Position numbers and translations under genes: made by a program
Assembly (NCBI RefSeq): GCF_946227985.1
Contig: NZ_CAMKGL010000010.1
Location: 62,001-126,000, forward strand
Length of the DNA: 64,000 nt
Reading direction: 5' to 3'
From: Serratia quinivorans
GTDB lineage: Bacteria > Pseudomonadota > Gammaproteobacteria > Enterobacterales > Enterobacteriaceae
The notes under the pieces: generated by a model
What the model was told of the DNA's origin: nothing
What the model saw: only the letters and a program-made list of their open reading frames with translations
Databases searched by the model: none
Shown here: piece by piece, positions 7,565 through 15,126 of the stretch
How positions within the stretch are numbered: the first letter of the stretch is position 1
Layout: each line of letters opens with the position of its first letter

Positions 7565-8452
7565 CTAAGGTTTTAACCAGCCGGCCAGTTTCTGCCATGG
7601 CGTTGGCGGCAGTTCGCGCACTGCGCCACGGGCGAAATAGCGTTCGATGTAATACTGAATGACCGACAGCGCGGTGGTGATGAACAGGTACCAGACGGTG
7701 GCGACCATCAGCAGCGGTATCACCTGCTGGGTGCGGTTGTAGATCACCTGAATGGTATAAAACAGCTCCGGCAGCGCCAGCACGTAGACAATCGAAGTGC
7801 CCTTCGCCAGGCTGATAATTTCATTGAAGCCGGTCGGAATGATTGAGCGCAGCGCCTGGGGCAAAATAATGCGGAAAGTGCGGCGATAGCCTGGCAGACC
7901 CAGTGCAGCTGCCGCTTCATGCTGGCCGTATTCGACCCCGATAATGCCGCCGCGGATGATTTCTGCGGTATAGGCCGACTGCACCAGCGTCAGCCCCAGC
8001 ACCGCCACCGAGAACTGGCTGAGGATATCGATGGTCGGATAGCTGGCGAACACCAGCGAGGTAAAGGGGATACCCAGTGAGATTGAGTCGTACAGATAAG
8101 AGAAGTTATACAGAACGATCAGCACCAGGATCAGCGGCAGCGAGCGGAACAGCCAGATATAACCCCATGCCAATGAGGCCAACAGGTAGGAGCGCGATAA
8201 CCGCGCCAGGGCCAGCAGCGTACCGAAGATGATACTGAACAGCGTGCCGAGCAGCGTCAGCAGCAGGGTTTGCCCCAGCCCCGATAATACCGCCGGGGCA
8301 AAGAACCATTCGGCGAATACCCCCCATTCCCAGCGCTCGTTGGTCGCCACAGACTGGAGGATCGCAGCCAGAATAAACACCGAGAACAACGCACCTGCCA
8401 GCCGCAGCGGGTAACGTGCGGGAACCACTTTTAAGACTTCTTGTTTGGACAT
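7565..8452 (-). CDS. Polar amino-acid-type ABC transporter permease (YxeN-like)
   Basis: 295 residues with about six membrane segments and the EAA loop (YGQHEAAAALGLPGYRRTFRIILP), typical of the HisM/GlnP family. The start is ATG 8452, seven bases after AGGAG; a GTG one codon earlier is less well spaced. The N-terminus carries an extra membrane segment before the permease core, as in single-permease transporters of this family. It sits between the GNAT gene (48 bp away) and the ATPase gene. Confidence 0.88.
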   Translation of the reverse strand: MSKQEVLKVVPARYPLRLAGALFSVFILAAILQSVATNERWEWGVFAEWFFAPAVLSGLGQTLLLTLLGTLFSIIFGTLLALARLSRSYLLASLAWGYIWLFRSLPLILVLIVLYNFSYLYDSISLGIPFTSLVFASYPTIDILSQFSVAVLGLTLVQSAYTAEIIRGGIIGVEYGQHEAAAALGLPGYRRTFRIILPQALRSIIPTGFNEIISLAKGTSIVYVLALPELFYTIQVIYNRTQQVIPLLMVATVWYLFITTALSVIQYYIERYFARGAVRELPPTPWQKLAGWLKP

Positions 8453-8500
8453 CACAACTCTCCTGAAACAGATAAAAGGGCGAAGAACGGGGAACGTCCC

Positions 8501-9028
8501 CTAGGCAATCTTCCTTTCCGGCGCGCAACAGAGTGCGTCCGCTGTTATCAGGCTTTTGCGAAATGGCAGCCGGCCATCGTAAGGGGGGCGGCTGTAGACT
8601 TCAGTATCGACGCTGGTATCGAACTGCGGCTGGTAGCCATTGCTCAAATACAAGCCCACCGCCTCTGGCTGGCGAAAACCGGTGGTCAGGTAGAGTTGGC
8701 GATAACCCTGTTGCTGCGCAAGCGTTTCCAGTTGCTGCAATACCCGCTGTGCCAGACCCTGGCGGCGCAGATCGGTTCGTGTCCAGATGCGCTTCAGCTC
8801 GGCAGTTTGCGGATCGTAGCGTTTGAAGGCCCCCATGGCGATCGGCTCCCCAGCGCGCAACAGCACGATAAAGGCGCCTTGCGGTGGGGCGTACACATCC
8901 AGCGCTTCCTGTTCCTGGTCACCAAAATAGTCGCCGTAGCGTTGGCGATATTCACCGAAAAGCCCTGCGATCACCGGCTGGACCAGCGGATCGTTCGGCA
9001 GCGTTTGGATAAAAACGTCGTTTGCCAT
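8501..9028 (-). CDS. GNAT-family N-acetyltransferase (YxeL-like)
   Basis: 175 residues. The acetyl-CoA binding motif A is visible as IWTRTDLRRQGLAQRVL (R-x-x-G-L/A), followed by YLTTGFRQPEAVGLYLSNGY, the motif-B region. By analogy with YxeL it would N-acetylate an amino-acid-like substrate so that the adjacent monooxygenase and amidohydrolase can act. That role is an inference from gene order. Confidence 0.8.
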   Translation of the reverse strand: MANDVFIQTLPNDPLVQPVIAGLFGEYRQRYGDYFGDQEQEALDVYAPPQGAFIVLLRAGEPIAMGAFKRYDPQTAELKRIWTRTDLRRQGLAQRVLQQLETLAQQQGYRQLYLTTGFRQPEAVGLYLSNGYQPQFDTSVDTEVYSRPPYDGRLPFRKSLITADALCCAPERKIA

Positions 9029-9038
9029 CTGTATGCTC

Positions 9039-9092
9039 CTAATCGCCCAGATCGTTACGTTGGGTGGGCAGGACGCTAAAGGTTGTTCGCAT
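9039..9092 (-). other. 17-codon mini-frame between the monooxygenase and GNAT genes
   Basis: An ATG at 9092, preceded by AGGGAT about nine bases away, opens 17 codons (MRTTFSVLPTQRNDLGD) ending at TAG 9039. It stops just before the GNAT ribosome site. It may be a remnant of a lost gene, a leader peptide or chance. No family is recognised. Confidence 0.25.
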
Positions 9093-9120
9093 AGCGGATA
9101 TCCCTGAGAAATTATTATTG

Positions 9121-10446
9121 TTATTGGGTGAATTGATTGGCTGGCAACTTGAGGCCCAGATGGTCACGCAGCGTGTCACCGCTGTAATCGCTGCGGAACA
9201 GGCCGCGCTGCTGCAGGATCGGCACCACGCGATCGACAAAGTGGCCGAATGAATTTGGCGTGCCGCCGCTGATGATGAAACCGTCCGCGGCCTGGGTGTC
9301 GAACCAGTTTTGCAGGCCGTCCGCTACCGCTTCCGGCGTGCCGCCAAATACCGGGCGAGGTGAGGCGGCTTCCAGCGCGACTTCCCGTAGCGTCAGATTG
9401 CGTTCGCGGGCATTGCGCTTGATGGCGTCGGTGGTGCTGCGGAAGCTGTTTTGCCCCAGTTCACCGACGTCCGGGAAGGGTTCATCGAGCGGATGACGGG
9501 CGAAATCATAGTGCTCGAAATAGCGGCCAAGGTAGTTGAGTGCGTTTTCGATACTGACCAGGCGGGCGGTTTCCCAATACTGGCGCTCCACGTCTTCATT
9601 GTCGTCACCGACAATCACGCTGACGCCCTGAAAGATCCGCAGGTCATCCGGTTCGCGGCCTTGTTCCACCAACTGTTTTTTAACGTCCTGATAAAATGCC
9701 TGTGCCTGTTGCTGGCTTTCATGGTGGGTGAAAATGGCGTCGGCGTGTTTGGCTGCCAGTTGCTTGCCGTCCTCCGAGGCGCCGGCCTGGAACAGAATGG
9801 GCCGCCCCTGCGGCGTGCGGCCGATATTCAGCGGCCCCTGAACCGAGAAGAACTCGCCCTGGTGATTTAGGGTATGCAGTTTACCGGCGCTGAAGAATTC
9901 ACCGCTGTTCTTGTTTCGCACAAAAGCGTCGCTTTCCCACGAGTCCCATAACCCTTTGGTGACGTCGAGGTATTCGCTGGCAATGCGGTAGCGCAGGCTG
10001 TGTTCAGGATGCTCGGCGCGCGAGAAGTTCTTTGCCGACCCTTCCAGCGGTGAGGTCACCACGTTCCAGCCGGCCCGGCCTTTGCTGAGGTGATCCAGGC
10101 TGGCGAACTGGCGCGCAACGGTAAAGGGATCGCTGTACGAGGTGGATAAGGTGCCCACCAGCCCGATTTTATCGGTGGCGGCGGACAGTGCGGCGAGCAG
10201 GGTTAAGGGTTCAAAACGATTGAGAAAATGGGGAATGGATTTCTCATTGATATATAAGCCGTCGGCCACAAATACGAAATCCAATTTACCCTGTTCGGCT
10301 TTTTTTGCCGTGGCAATATTAAAATCGAGATTAATACTGGCATCGGCAGTAGCGTCCGGATGTCGCCAGGCGGACATATTTCCCGATGCGCCATGCAAAA
10401 TGGCGCCAAGGCGCAATTGTCGTGGTTCTTTTGCACTGTTGCTCAT
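9121..10446 (-). CDS. FMN-dependent monooxygenase, NtaA/SnaA/DszA family (YxeK-like)
   Basis: 441 residues of the bacterial luciferase-like fold. Family marks are LRLGAILHG at the N-terminus, the [11 protein letters not shown] segment, [34 protein letters not shown], and [10 protein letters not shown]. It starts at ATG 10446 after AGGGTGAAAG. Relatives oxidise sulfur or nitrogen compounds with FMNH2 supplied by a separate reductase, which is not seen here. In the YxeK pathway the homologue attacks N-acetyl-S-(2-succino)cysteine. The 183-bp gap to the upstream gene may hold a second promoter. Confidence 0.85.
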   Translation of the reverse strand: MSNSAKEPRQLRLGAILHGASGNMSAWRHPDATADASINLDFNIATAKKAEQGKLDFVFVADGLYINEKSIPHFLNRFEPLTLLAALSAATDKIGLVGTLSTSYSDPFTVARQFASLDHLSKGRAGWNVVTSPLEGSAKNFSRAEHPEHSLRYRIASEYLDVTKGLWDSWESDAFVRNKNSGEFFSAGKLHTLNHQGEFFSVQGPLNIGRTPQGRPILFQAGASEDGKQLAAKHADAIFTHHESQQQAQAFYQDVKKQLVEQGREPDDLRIFQGVSVIVGDDNEDVERQYWETARLVSIENALNYLGRYFEHYDFARHPLDEPFPDVGELGQNSFRSTTDAIKRNARERNLTLREVALEAASPRPVFGGTPEAVADGLQNWFDTQAADGFIISGGTPNSFGHFVDRVVPILQQRGLFRSDYSGDTLRDHLGLKLPANQFTQ

Positions 10447-10629
10447 TGCTTTCACCCTGTTAAGTGCCGGTGTGGCGCTATCTTTAGAGCCCCACTATTG
10501 ACGAGCACCATCAGGATGTAAAACAACAAAACAGCATATTCTAATGTTGAAATTGGCAAATATAACCGAGGGGAAATAATAACTCGCAGCGCAGAATACA
10601 CTGCGCCGCGAATAATAACCGGCCGAGCG

Positions 10630-11793
10630 CTATGCCTTGCTGGTGGCTTTTTCCGGCGTGGTAGCTAATTGCTGCAGCGTGCGCTCAGCTAACAGTTCAA
10701 AATATTGTGAGGCCGGGAAAATCGCCTGTTCATCCGGGTTGAAACGCGGGTGGTGCAGGCCAAACTCACTCGCCGAGCCGATACTGACAAAGACGCCCGG
10801 TACGTGGTGCAGATAAAGCGCAAAGTCTTCTCCGCCCATCTGTAGCTCAGCCTCTTCTACCCGGTAACCGGCTTCGGCGGCGACGGTTTTACTGAAGGCT
10901 GCCCAGCGCGCGTCGTTGACCACCGCCGGTGGACCGGCCTGCCAGCGTAGTTCCGCTTGTGCGCCAAGGGATGCGGCGACGCCGTTAATCACCTGGCGAA
11001 TTTTATCCGGTACCTGGCGGCGGACCTTATCGCTATGGGTCCGTACAGTCCCTTCCAGCTCTACGGTCTGCGGCAGGACATTCCAGGTGTTACCGCCCGC
11101 AATGCGCGTGACGCTCACCACCAACGACTCCAGCGAACTGAAGCTGCGGCTGGGCAGGGTCTGCAGCGCGTTGACAATCTGGCTGGCGGTGACGATGGTG
11201 TCCACCCCTTGCTCCGGTTTGGCGGCGTGCGCCCCTTTGCCGGTGATCAGGATCTGGAAGCGATCGACGTTGGCGTAAAACGCCCCGGCGCGGGTGGCAA
11301 AGGTACCGGTCGGCAGCTCCGGCGCGTTGTGCAGACCGAATACCGCCGCCACGTTATCCAGGGCTCCGGCATCGATCAGGTGCTGGGCACCGTTGAAGGT
11401 TTCCTCCGCCGGTTGGAAGAAAATGCGTACCGTGCCAGGCAGGGTGGCTTCGCGTGCTTTCAACAAATGCGCCGCGCCCAGCATCACCGAGGTGTGAAAA
11501 TCATGTCCGCAGGCGTGCATCACGCCGCTGTTTTGCGAACTGAACGGCACCCCGGAAATTTCTTCAATCGGCAGGGCGTCAATATCCCCGCGCAGCGCAA
11601 TGATTGGCCCCTTGCCACTGCCGATTTCAGCCACCACGCCGGTCTTCAGCGCCAGCGGAAGAATACGGATACCGGCCTCTTCCAGCCAGCGGGTCAGGCG
11701 GGCGGTAGTGGCAAATTCGTGGTTGGACAGCTCAGGGTTCTGATGCAGTTCACGGCGGTAGGCGACGATTTTTTCGGCCAGTTGGCTGGTCAT
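10630..11793 (-). CDS. M20-family amidohydrolase (YxeP/HipO-like deacylase)
   Basis: 387 residues of the M20D amidohydrolase type. Metal-site motifs are visible: HACGHDFHTSVMLG (near 94-107), QPAEETFNGA and a C-terminal GGEDFALYLHHVPG. Members hydrolyse N-acyl amino acids such as hippurate, N-acetyl-diaminopimelate or N-acetylcysteine conjugates. As first gene of the cluster it should deacetylate the product released by the monooxygenase. Substrate assignment is inferred. Confidence 0.87.
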   Translation of the reverse strand: MTSQLAEKIVAYRRELHQNPELSNHEFATTARLTRWLEEAGIRILPLALKTGVVAEIGSGKGPIIALRGDIDALPIEEISGVPFSSQNSGVMHACGHDFHTSVMLGAAHLLKAREATLPGTVRIFFQPAEETFNGAQHLIDAGALDNVAAVFGLHNAPELPTGTFATRAGAFYANVDRFQILITGKGAHAAKPEQGVDTIVTASQIVNALQTLPSRSFSSLESLVVSVTRIAGGNTWNVLPQTVELEGTVRTHSDKVRRQVPDKIRQVINGVAASLGAQAELRWQAGPPAVVNDARWAAFSKTVAAEAGYRVEEAELQMGGEDFALYLHHVPGVFVSIGSASEFGLHHPRFNPDEQAIFPASQYFELLAERTLQQLATTPEKATSKA

Positions 11794-12139
11794 AGTCTTG
11801 GCTCACAGTGGTTAATAAGTCTTAACCCTAGTGCAGGGCGGCCGGAAGCAAAAAGACTATCTGGTTATATTTCATAGCGATTGTGTCTGCATCACGCCGG
11901 CAAGGCAGGCTGACCGCGGGTGAAACAGGCGTTCGACCGTTGTTCGACGTAGTTTGAAGAGGAATGGACTACCTGCAGAGACAATGGCAAAGGGGACAAG
12001 CGATTTACACCGAAGCACACGGATTTTTTCACTCTTTATCGATTTTATGTGATCCAGGTTGTGGACAAAATCCCGTCTAATTGCTGTACTGTATTGGACA
12101 CATGTTTAGTGTCTTTCATTCACGTTAAAGGTAAGTTTG
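11794..12139. other. Intergenic region carrying the cspE promoter and leader
   Basis: 346 bp with no gene between the divergent amidohydrolase and cspE genes. A TGGACA-N17-TGTACT promoter-like pair lies at 12062-12090, upstream of a short cspE leader with AAAGGTAAG as ribosome site. Nothing else was recognised. Confidence 0.45.
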
Positions 12140-12349
12140 ATGTCTAAGATTAAAGGTAGCGTTAAGTGGTTTAATGAATCCAAAGGCTTCGGCTTCATTA
12201 CTCCGGAAGATGGTAGCAAGGACGTTTTCGTTCACTTCTCTGCCATCGCTAGCAATGGTTTCAAAACTCTTGCTGAAGGCCAGCGTGTAGAATTTGAAAT
12301 CACGAACGGTGCCAAAGGCCCATCTGCTGCTAACGTTATCGCTATCTAA
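12140..12349 (+). CDS. cspE: Cold-shock-like RNA chaperone CspE
   Basis: 69 residues and almost the same as E. coli CspE. RNP1 [11 protein letters not shown] and RNP2 DVFVHFSAI are intact. It is a single OB-fold domain that melts RNA secondary structure and acts as an antiterminator; in E. coli it is constitutively made. The start is ATG 12140 after AAAGGTAAG. A strong terminator follows 20 bp after the stop, so it is monocistronic. Confidence 0.95.
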   Translation: MSKIKGSVKWFNESKGFGFITPEDGSKDVFVHFSAIASNGFKTLAEGQRVEFEITNGAKGPSAANVIAI

Positions 12350-12370
12350 TGCTACAGCCGAAATTCTTAA

Positions 12371-12396
12371 AACCCGCTCACTGAGCGGGTTTTTTA
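12371..12396 (+). terminator. cspE intrinsic terminator
   Basis: Stem AACCCGCTCA/TGAGCGGGTT with a minimal loop and a T run at 12390-12395. It lies between cspE and the convergent efflux gene. Confidence 0.85.
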
Positions 12397-12415
12397 TTGC
12401 CTTTTTTCCGTCGCT

Positions 12416-13606
12416 TTATGCCTGAGCTTTGCGTACCAGCAGTTTAAACAGCGTAATGGCGACGGCGTAACAGCCGACAATGGTCAGTGCCATTGATACG
12501 CTGGAAGTACCACCCAGCCCCGTCAAGGGCACGCTACAGGCACCGAGTGCGAACATGCTCACGCCAATCAGCGCAGAGGCGCTGCCCGCCTTGTCGCCCT
12601 GGCTTTGCATCGCCAATGATGATGCCGTCGGGCCGACAATACCGATCACGGCCACCGAGAAGAATAGCGGCACCATCAACAGTGGCAGCGGCGCATGCAG
12701 GCTGGCTGCCAACAGTAACAGCAGCGAAGAAACCGCCGCCAGGGTTAATCCGCCTTTCAATACCTTCCTTTCACCAAAATGTATGCTCAGGCGGCTGGCG
12801 ATCTGCGCGGAAATAATCAGTCCGACACCGTTGATGGCGAAGCACAGGCTGAACATCTGCGGGCTGAGGCCATAAATCTGCTGCAGCACGAAAGGCGAGG
12901 CGCCGATATAGGCGAACATCCCGGCCATCACAAAACCTTGCGTCAGACACAGGCCCATAAACTGACGCTGGGTCAGCAATCCGCCCAGTGACCGCAACAT
13001 GGCAAAAATACCGCCCTGGCTGCGGCGTTCGGCAGGCAATGACTCATCTAACTTCAGGCTGGCGAGCGTGAACAACAGCACGGCAATGGCCGCCAGTACG
13101 CCGAAAATTCCGCGCCAGTCCATAAACTGCAGCAAGGCGCCCCCCAACACCGGCGCAATGATCGGTGCCAGGCCGTTGACCAACATCAGCAGGGCAAAGA
13201 AACGCGTCAGTTCGTGTCCGGAATAAAGGTCACGGGCGATGGCGCGAGAAATGACGGCACCGCCGGCACCGGCCAGCCCTTGCAGCAGACGGGCAATCAG
13301 CAACTGATCGATATTGGGGGCCAGGGCGCACCACAGCGAGGCGGCAAGCAGCAGCGTCAGCGACAGTAACAGCGGGCGCATACGGCCGAGCTTGTCGCTG
13401 TAGGGGCCAAAAATCAGCTGGCCGACGCCCAAACCGAGCAGGCCGGCGGTCAGGCTGAGCTGCGCCGTAGCGGTTGAGGTATTCAGATCGCCGGCCATTT
13501 CCGGCAGGGCGGGCAGGTAGAGGTCGATGCACAGCGGCCCCAGTGAGGCTAGCAGGCCAAGCACGAGCGCGTACACCAGACGTTGTCTGGCGAGTTGTCT
13601 GGTCAT
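12416..13606 (-). CDS. Bcr/CflA-family MFS drug efflux transporter
   Basis: 396 residues with 12 hydrophobic segments. Family signature stretches are present: GLLASLGPLCIDLYLPALPEM at the N-terminus, GQLIFGPYSDKLGR (MFS loop 2-3 motif) and RLLQGLAGAGGAVISRAIARDL. Relatives export bicyclomycin, chloramphenicol, sulfonamides or cysteine. The ATG at 13606 sits five bases after the TetR stop codon, so the two are translationally coupled and the TetR protein probably controls this gene. Confidence 0.88.
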   Translation of the reverse strand: MTRQLARQRLVYALVLGLLASLGPLCIDLYLPALPEMAGDLNTSTATAQLSLTAGLLGLGVGQLIFGPYSDKLGRMRPLLLSLTLLLAASLWCALAPNIDQLLIARLLQGLAGAGGAVISRAIARDLYSGHELTRFFALLMLVNGLAPIIAPVLGGALLQFMDWRGIFGVLAAIAVLLFTLASLKLDESLPAERRSQGGIFAMLRSLGGLLTQRQFMGLCLTQGFVMAGMFAYIGASPFVLQQIYGLSPQMFSLCFAINGVGLIISAQIASRLSIHFGERKVLKGGLTLAAVSSLLLLLAASLHAPLPLLMVPLFFSVAVIGIVGPTASSLAMQSQGDKAGSASALIGVSMFALGACSVPLTGLGGTSSVSMALTIVGCYAVAITLFKLLVRKAQA

Positions 13607-13611
13607 AAGGA

Positions 13612-14208
13612 TTAGGGTTTCCTGAACAGGTGAGAGATAGCTTGTTGGTATAGGCCGTTCAGCAGGCTGACGTCGGCTTTTTGTGTGGTCAGTATGCGGT
13701 AACCGGTGCCTTCGCTTAATACGGCGATAAACTCTACTCTGGCGGCGATCTCCTGCTCGCTGAAGTGCGGGTAGATCCGCTGCAGGTTTTGGCAAACATG
13801 GTGGAATAACCGCGTTTCGGCATCGCTGAGCATTTTTGCCACTGTCGGGTTACGGGTAGCTTCGGCGGTGACTTCCAGCATCAGCATATGATCGGTTTCG
13901 CTTTCACCCGGTTGTTGAAACAGAGTGCGCGCCGCCAGGGTGCCTGCGATCAGGTTGATATGATCGCCAAGATCTTCCAGCCGCCGCATTTTACTGGCGA
14001 TGATGCGGTTAACGATCTCTTCGATGATCGCATCTTTGTTGTCGAAGTAGCGGTAAATCTGGCCGACGCTAAGCTGGGAACCCTGCGCGATTTCCGCCAT
14101 GCTGGCGGCGTGAAAACCGTGCTGACGAAAACAGAGTTTTGCTGCGTCGACAATCTGATCGCGGCGGGCCTGTACTTTGGCCTGCCTGCTGTCGCTGGTG
14201 GATATCAT
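13612..14208 (-). CDS. TetR-family transcriptional regulator
   Basis: 198 residues. The TetR helix-turn-helix occupies residues about 12-60 (RRDQIVDAAKLCFRQHGF, then MAEIAQGSQLSVGQIYRYFDNKDAI); the rest is an all-helical ligand domain. The start is ATG 14208, spaced eight bases from AAGGAT. It is co-transcribed with the downstream efflux gene, the classical repressor-pump pair. The ligand is unknown. It breaks the cspE-crcB adjacency seen in E. coli. Confidence 0.88.
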   Translation of the reverse strand: MISTSDSRQAKVQARRDQIVDAAKLCFRQHGFHAASMAEIAQGSQLSVGQIYRYFDNKDAIIEEIVNRIIASKMRRLEDLGDHINLIAGTLAARTLFQQPGESETDHMLMLEVTAEATRNPTVAKMLSDAETRLFHHVCQNLQRIYPHFSEQEIAARVEFIAVLSEGTGYRILTTQKADVSLLNGLYQQAISHLFRKP

Positions 14209-14334
14209 GTCCCGATCCTTTGCCAAGTGAAATGCGGTTCGCCTTCTGGGTGCGAACGTTCATTCTCAATTGTAATGCAACAATGGCAATAGGCAAGAGC
14301 GCAACTGTAAAGGTGGGGTTTGCAGCGGTTGGCT

Positions 14335-14430
14335 TCAGGCGAACAGATAAACCTTGAGGAAGGCCCCAACAATGAGCAGGCACAGTAGGGTGGCGGTGAC
14401 TTCAGTGGGCGTTTTTGGCAGGCTAAACAT
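14335..14430 (-). CDS. 31-residue membrane peptide, PmrR-like, behind a PmrA/BasR box
   Basis: A 32-codon frame from ATG 14430 to TGA 14335. It has a short N-terminus with two prolines, then one membrane helix, LLCLLIVGAFLKVYLF, and ends after FA. From memory, Salmonella PmrR (29-30 residues, an inhibitor of LpxT) has VLVVSSFLYIWF at the equivalent place, an alignable match with the same length and topology. A perfect CTTAAT-N5-CTTAAT PmrA box and a CATAAT -10 lie upstream on the same strand, which is the regulation expected for PmrR. The ribosome site is weak (ACTCAG), and a strong hairpin covers the leader. Lipid A control is inferred. Confidence 0.6.
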   Translation of the reverse strand: MFSLPKTPTEVTATLLCLLIVGAFLKVYLFA

Positions 14431-14437
14431 CTGAGTT

Positions 14438-14462
14438 CTCATCCAGTGGGGTACTGGATGAG
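14438..14462 (-). repeat. Perfect 10-bp inverted repeat in the leader of the small membrane peptide
   Basis: Arms CTCATCCAGT and ACTGGATGAG are separated by five bases. The repeat lies between the -10 element and the ATG, seven bases from the latter. It may be a leader hairpin that controls translation or stability, or an operator. There is no T run. Confidence 0.6.
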
Positions 14463-14495
14463 ATTATGCTTAGGGCAGATTAAGGAAACATTAAG
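14463..14495 (-). promoter_or_regulatory. PmrA/BasR box and promoter of the small membrane peptide
   Basis: On the minus strand the sequence reads CTTAATGTTTCCTTAAT (14495-14479), a perfect direct-repeat PmrA box, followed after 10 bp by CATAAT (14468-14463). The box takes the -35 position, as in PmrA-activated promoters such as eptA and arnB. Confidence 0.65.
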
Positions 14496-14509
14496 ACTCC
14501 GAAATTAAA

Positions 14510-14893
14510 TTATTGCCCGTTAATCCAGACCACCAGCATAAATGCCAACAGGGTCATCACCAGCGATCCCGCCAGATTGAGCAGCATATTGGCCAACGCC
14601 CAGGCAAAACGGCCATCCTGCAGCAAATACACCACCTCCAAAGAGAAGGTGGAAAAGGTGGTCAACCCACCGCAAAAACCGGTGGTGATCAGCAACTTCC
14701 AGGTGGGATCCAGGTGCGTCAGACGGGTGAAGATGGCGATAGCCAAACCGATAATAAAGCCGCCCAGCAGATTGACTGCCAGCGTCCCCAGCGGGATGTG
14801 CGCGTTAAGCGGATTCATCTTCATGCTTATGGCCCAGCGCAGAACGCTACCCATACCGCCGCCAATAAAAACTGCCAGTAAAGAACTCAACAT
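14510..14893 (-). CDS. crcB: Fluoride channel CrcB (Fluc)
   Basis: 127 residues with four hydrophobic segments. Family signatures are [10 protein letters not shown] near the N-terminus and [17 protein letters not shown] in the third segment, with the central sodium-binding and phenylalanine-lined pore residues. It forms dual-topology dimers that expel fluoride down its gradient. A fluoride riboswitch lies in its leader, which confirms the role. In E. coli it follows cspE; here a regulator-pump pair and a small peptide gene lie between. Confidence 0.95.
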   Translation of the reverse strand: MLSSLLAVFIGGGMGSVLRWAISMKMNPLNAHIPLGTLAVNLLGGFIIGLAIAIFTRLTHLDPTWKLLITTGFCGGLTTFSTFSLEVVYLLQDGRFAWALANMLLNLAGSLVMTLLAFMLVVWINGQ

Positions 14894-14950
14894 GGTCGAA
14901 ACTGCCTTTCATTAAATGGGGGACAAACTCAGAAAGGTTCAGGCGCAATG

Positions 14951-15026
14951 CTACGCACCTCTCTGAGAGGTTACGTAGACATCATCAGCCCGTGAAGGCG
15001 GTTAAGGAGGAATGTCATCTCCGTGG
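14951..15026 (-). promoter_or_regulatory. Fluoride (crcB) riboswitch with downstream switching hairpin
   Basis: On the minus strand the aptamer hallmarks are GGAGATGACATTCCTCC, then TTAACCGCC, then GGCTGATGATGTCTAC (15026-14975), matching the crcB RNA motif. It is followed directly by a long hairpin, CTACGTAACCTCTC paired with GAGAGGTGCGTAG (14978-14951). No T run follows, so control is more likely at translation or by pairing with the crcB ribosome site (GAAAGGCAG) than by termination. Confidence 0.88.
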
Positions 15027-15126
15027 ATCGGCGCCGCTGTTTGCCGCGCAGGTGGGATCTTACACCCGACGTTGCCTATTTTGTAGTATCAAAAGTGGCT
15101 GGAAAGTGAAAATTGTCCCTCTGGCC

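Noticed and set aside
12416-14208. TetR-MFS pair as recent horizontal transfer
   Set aside because: Base and codon use look like those of the neighbours, and no flanking repeats or integrase are present.
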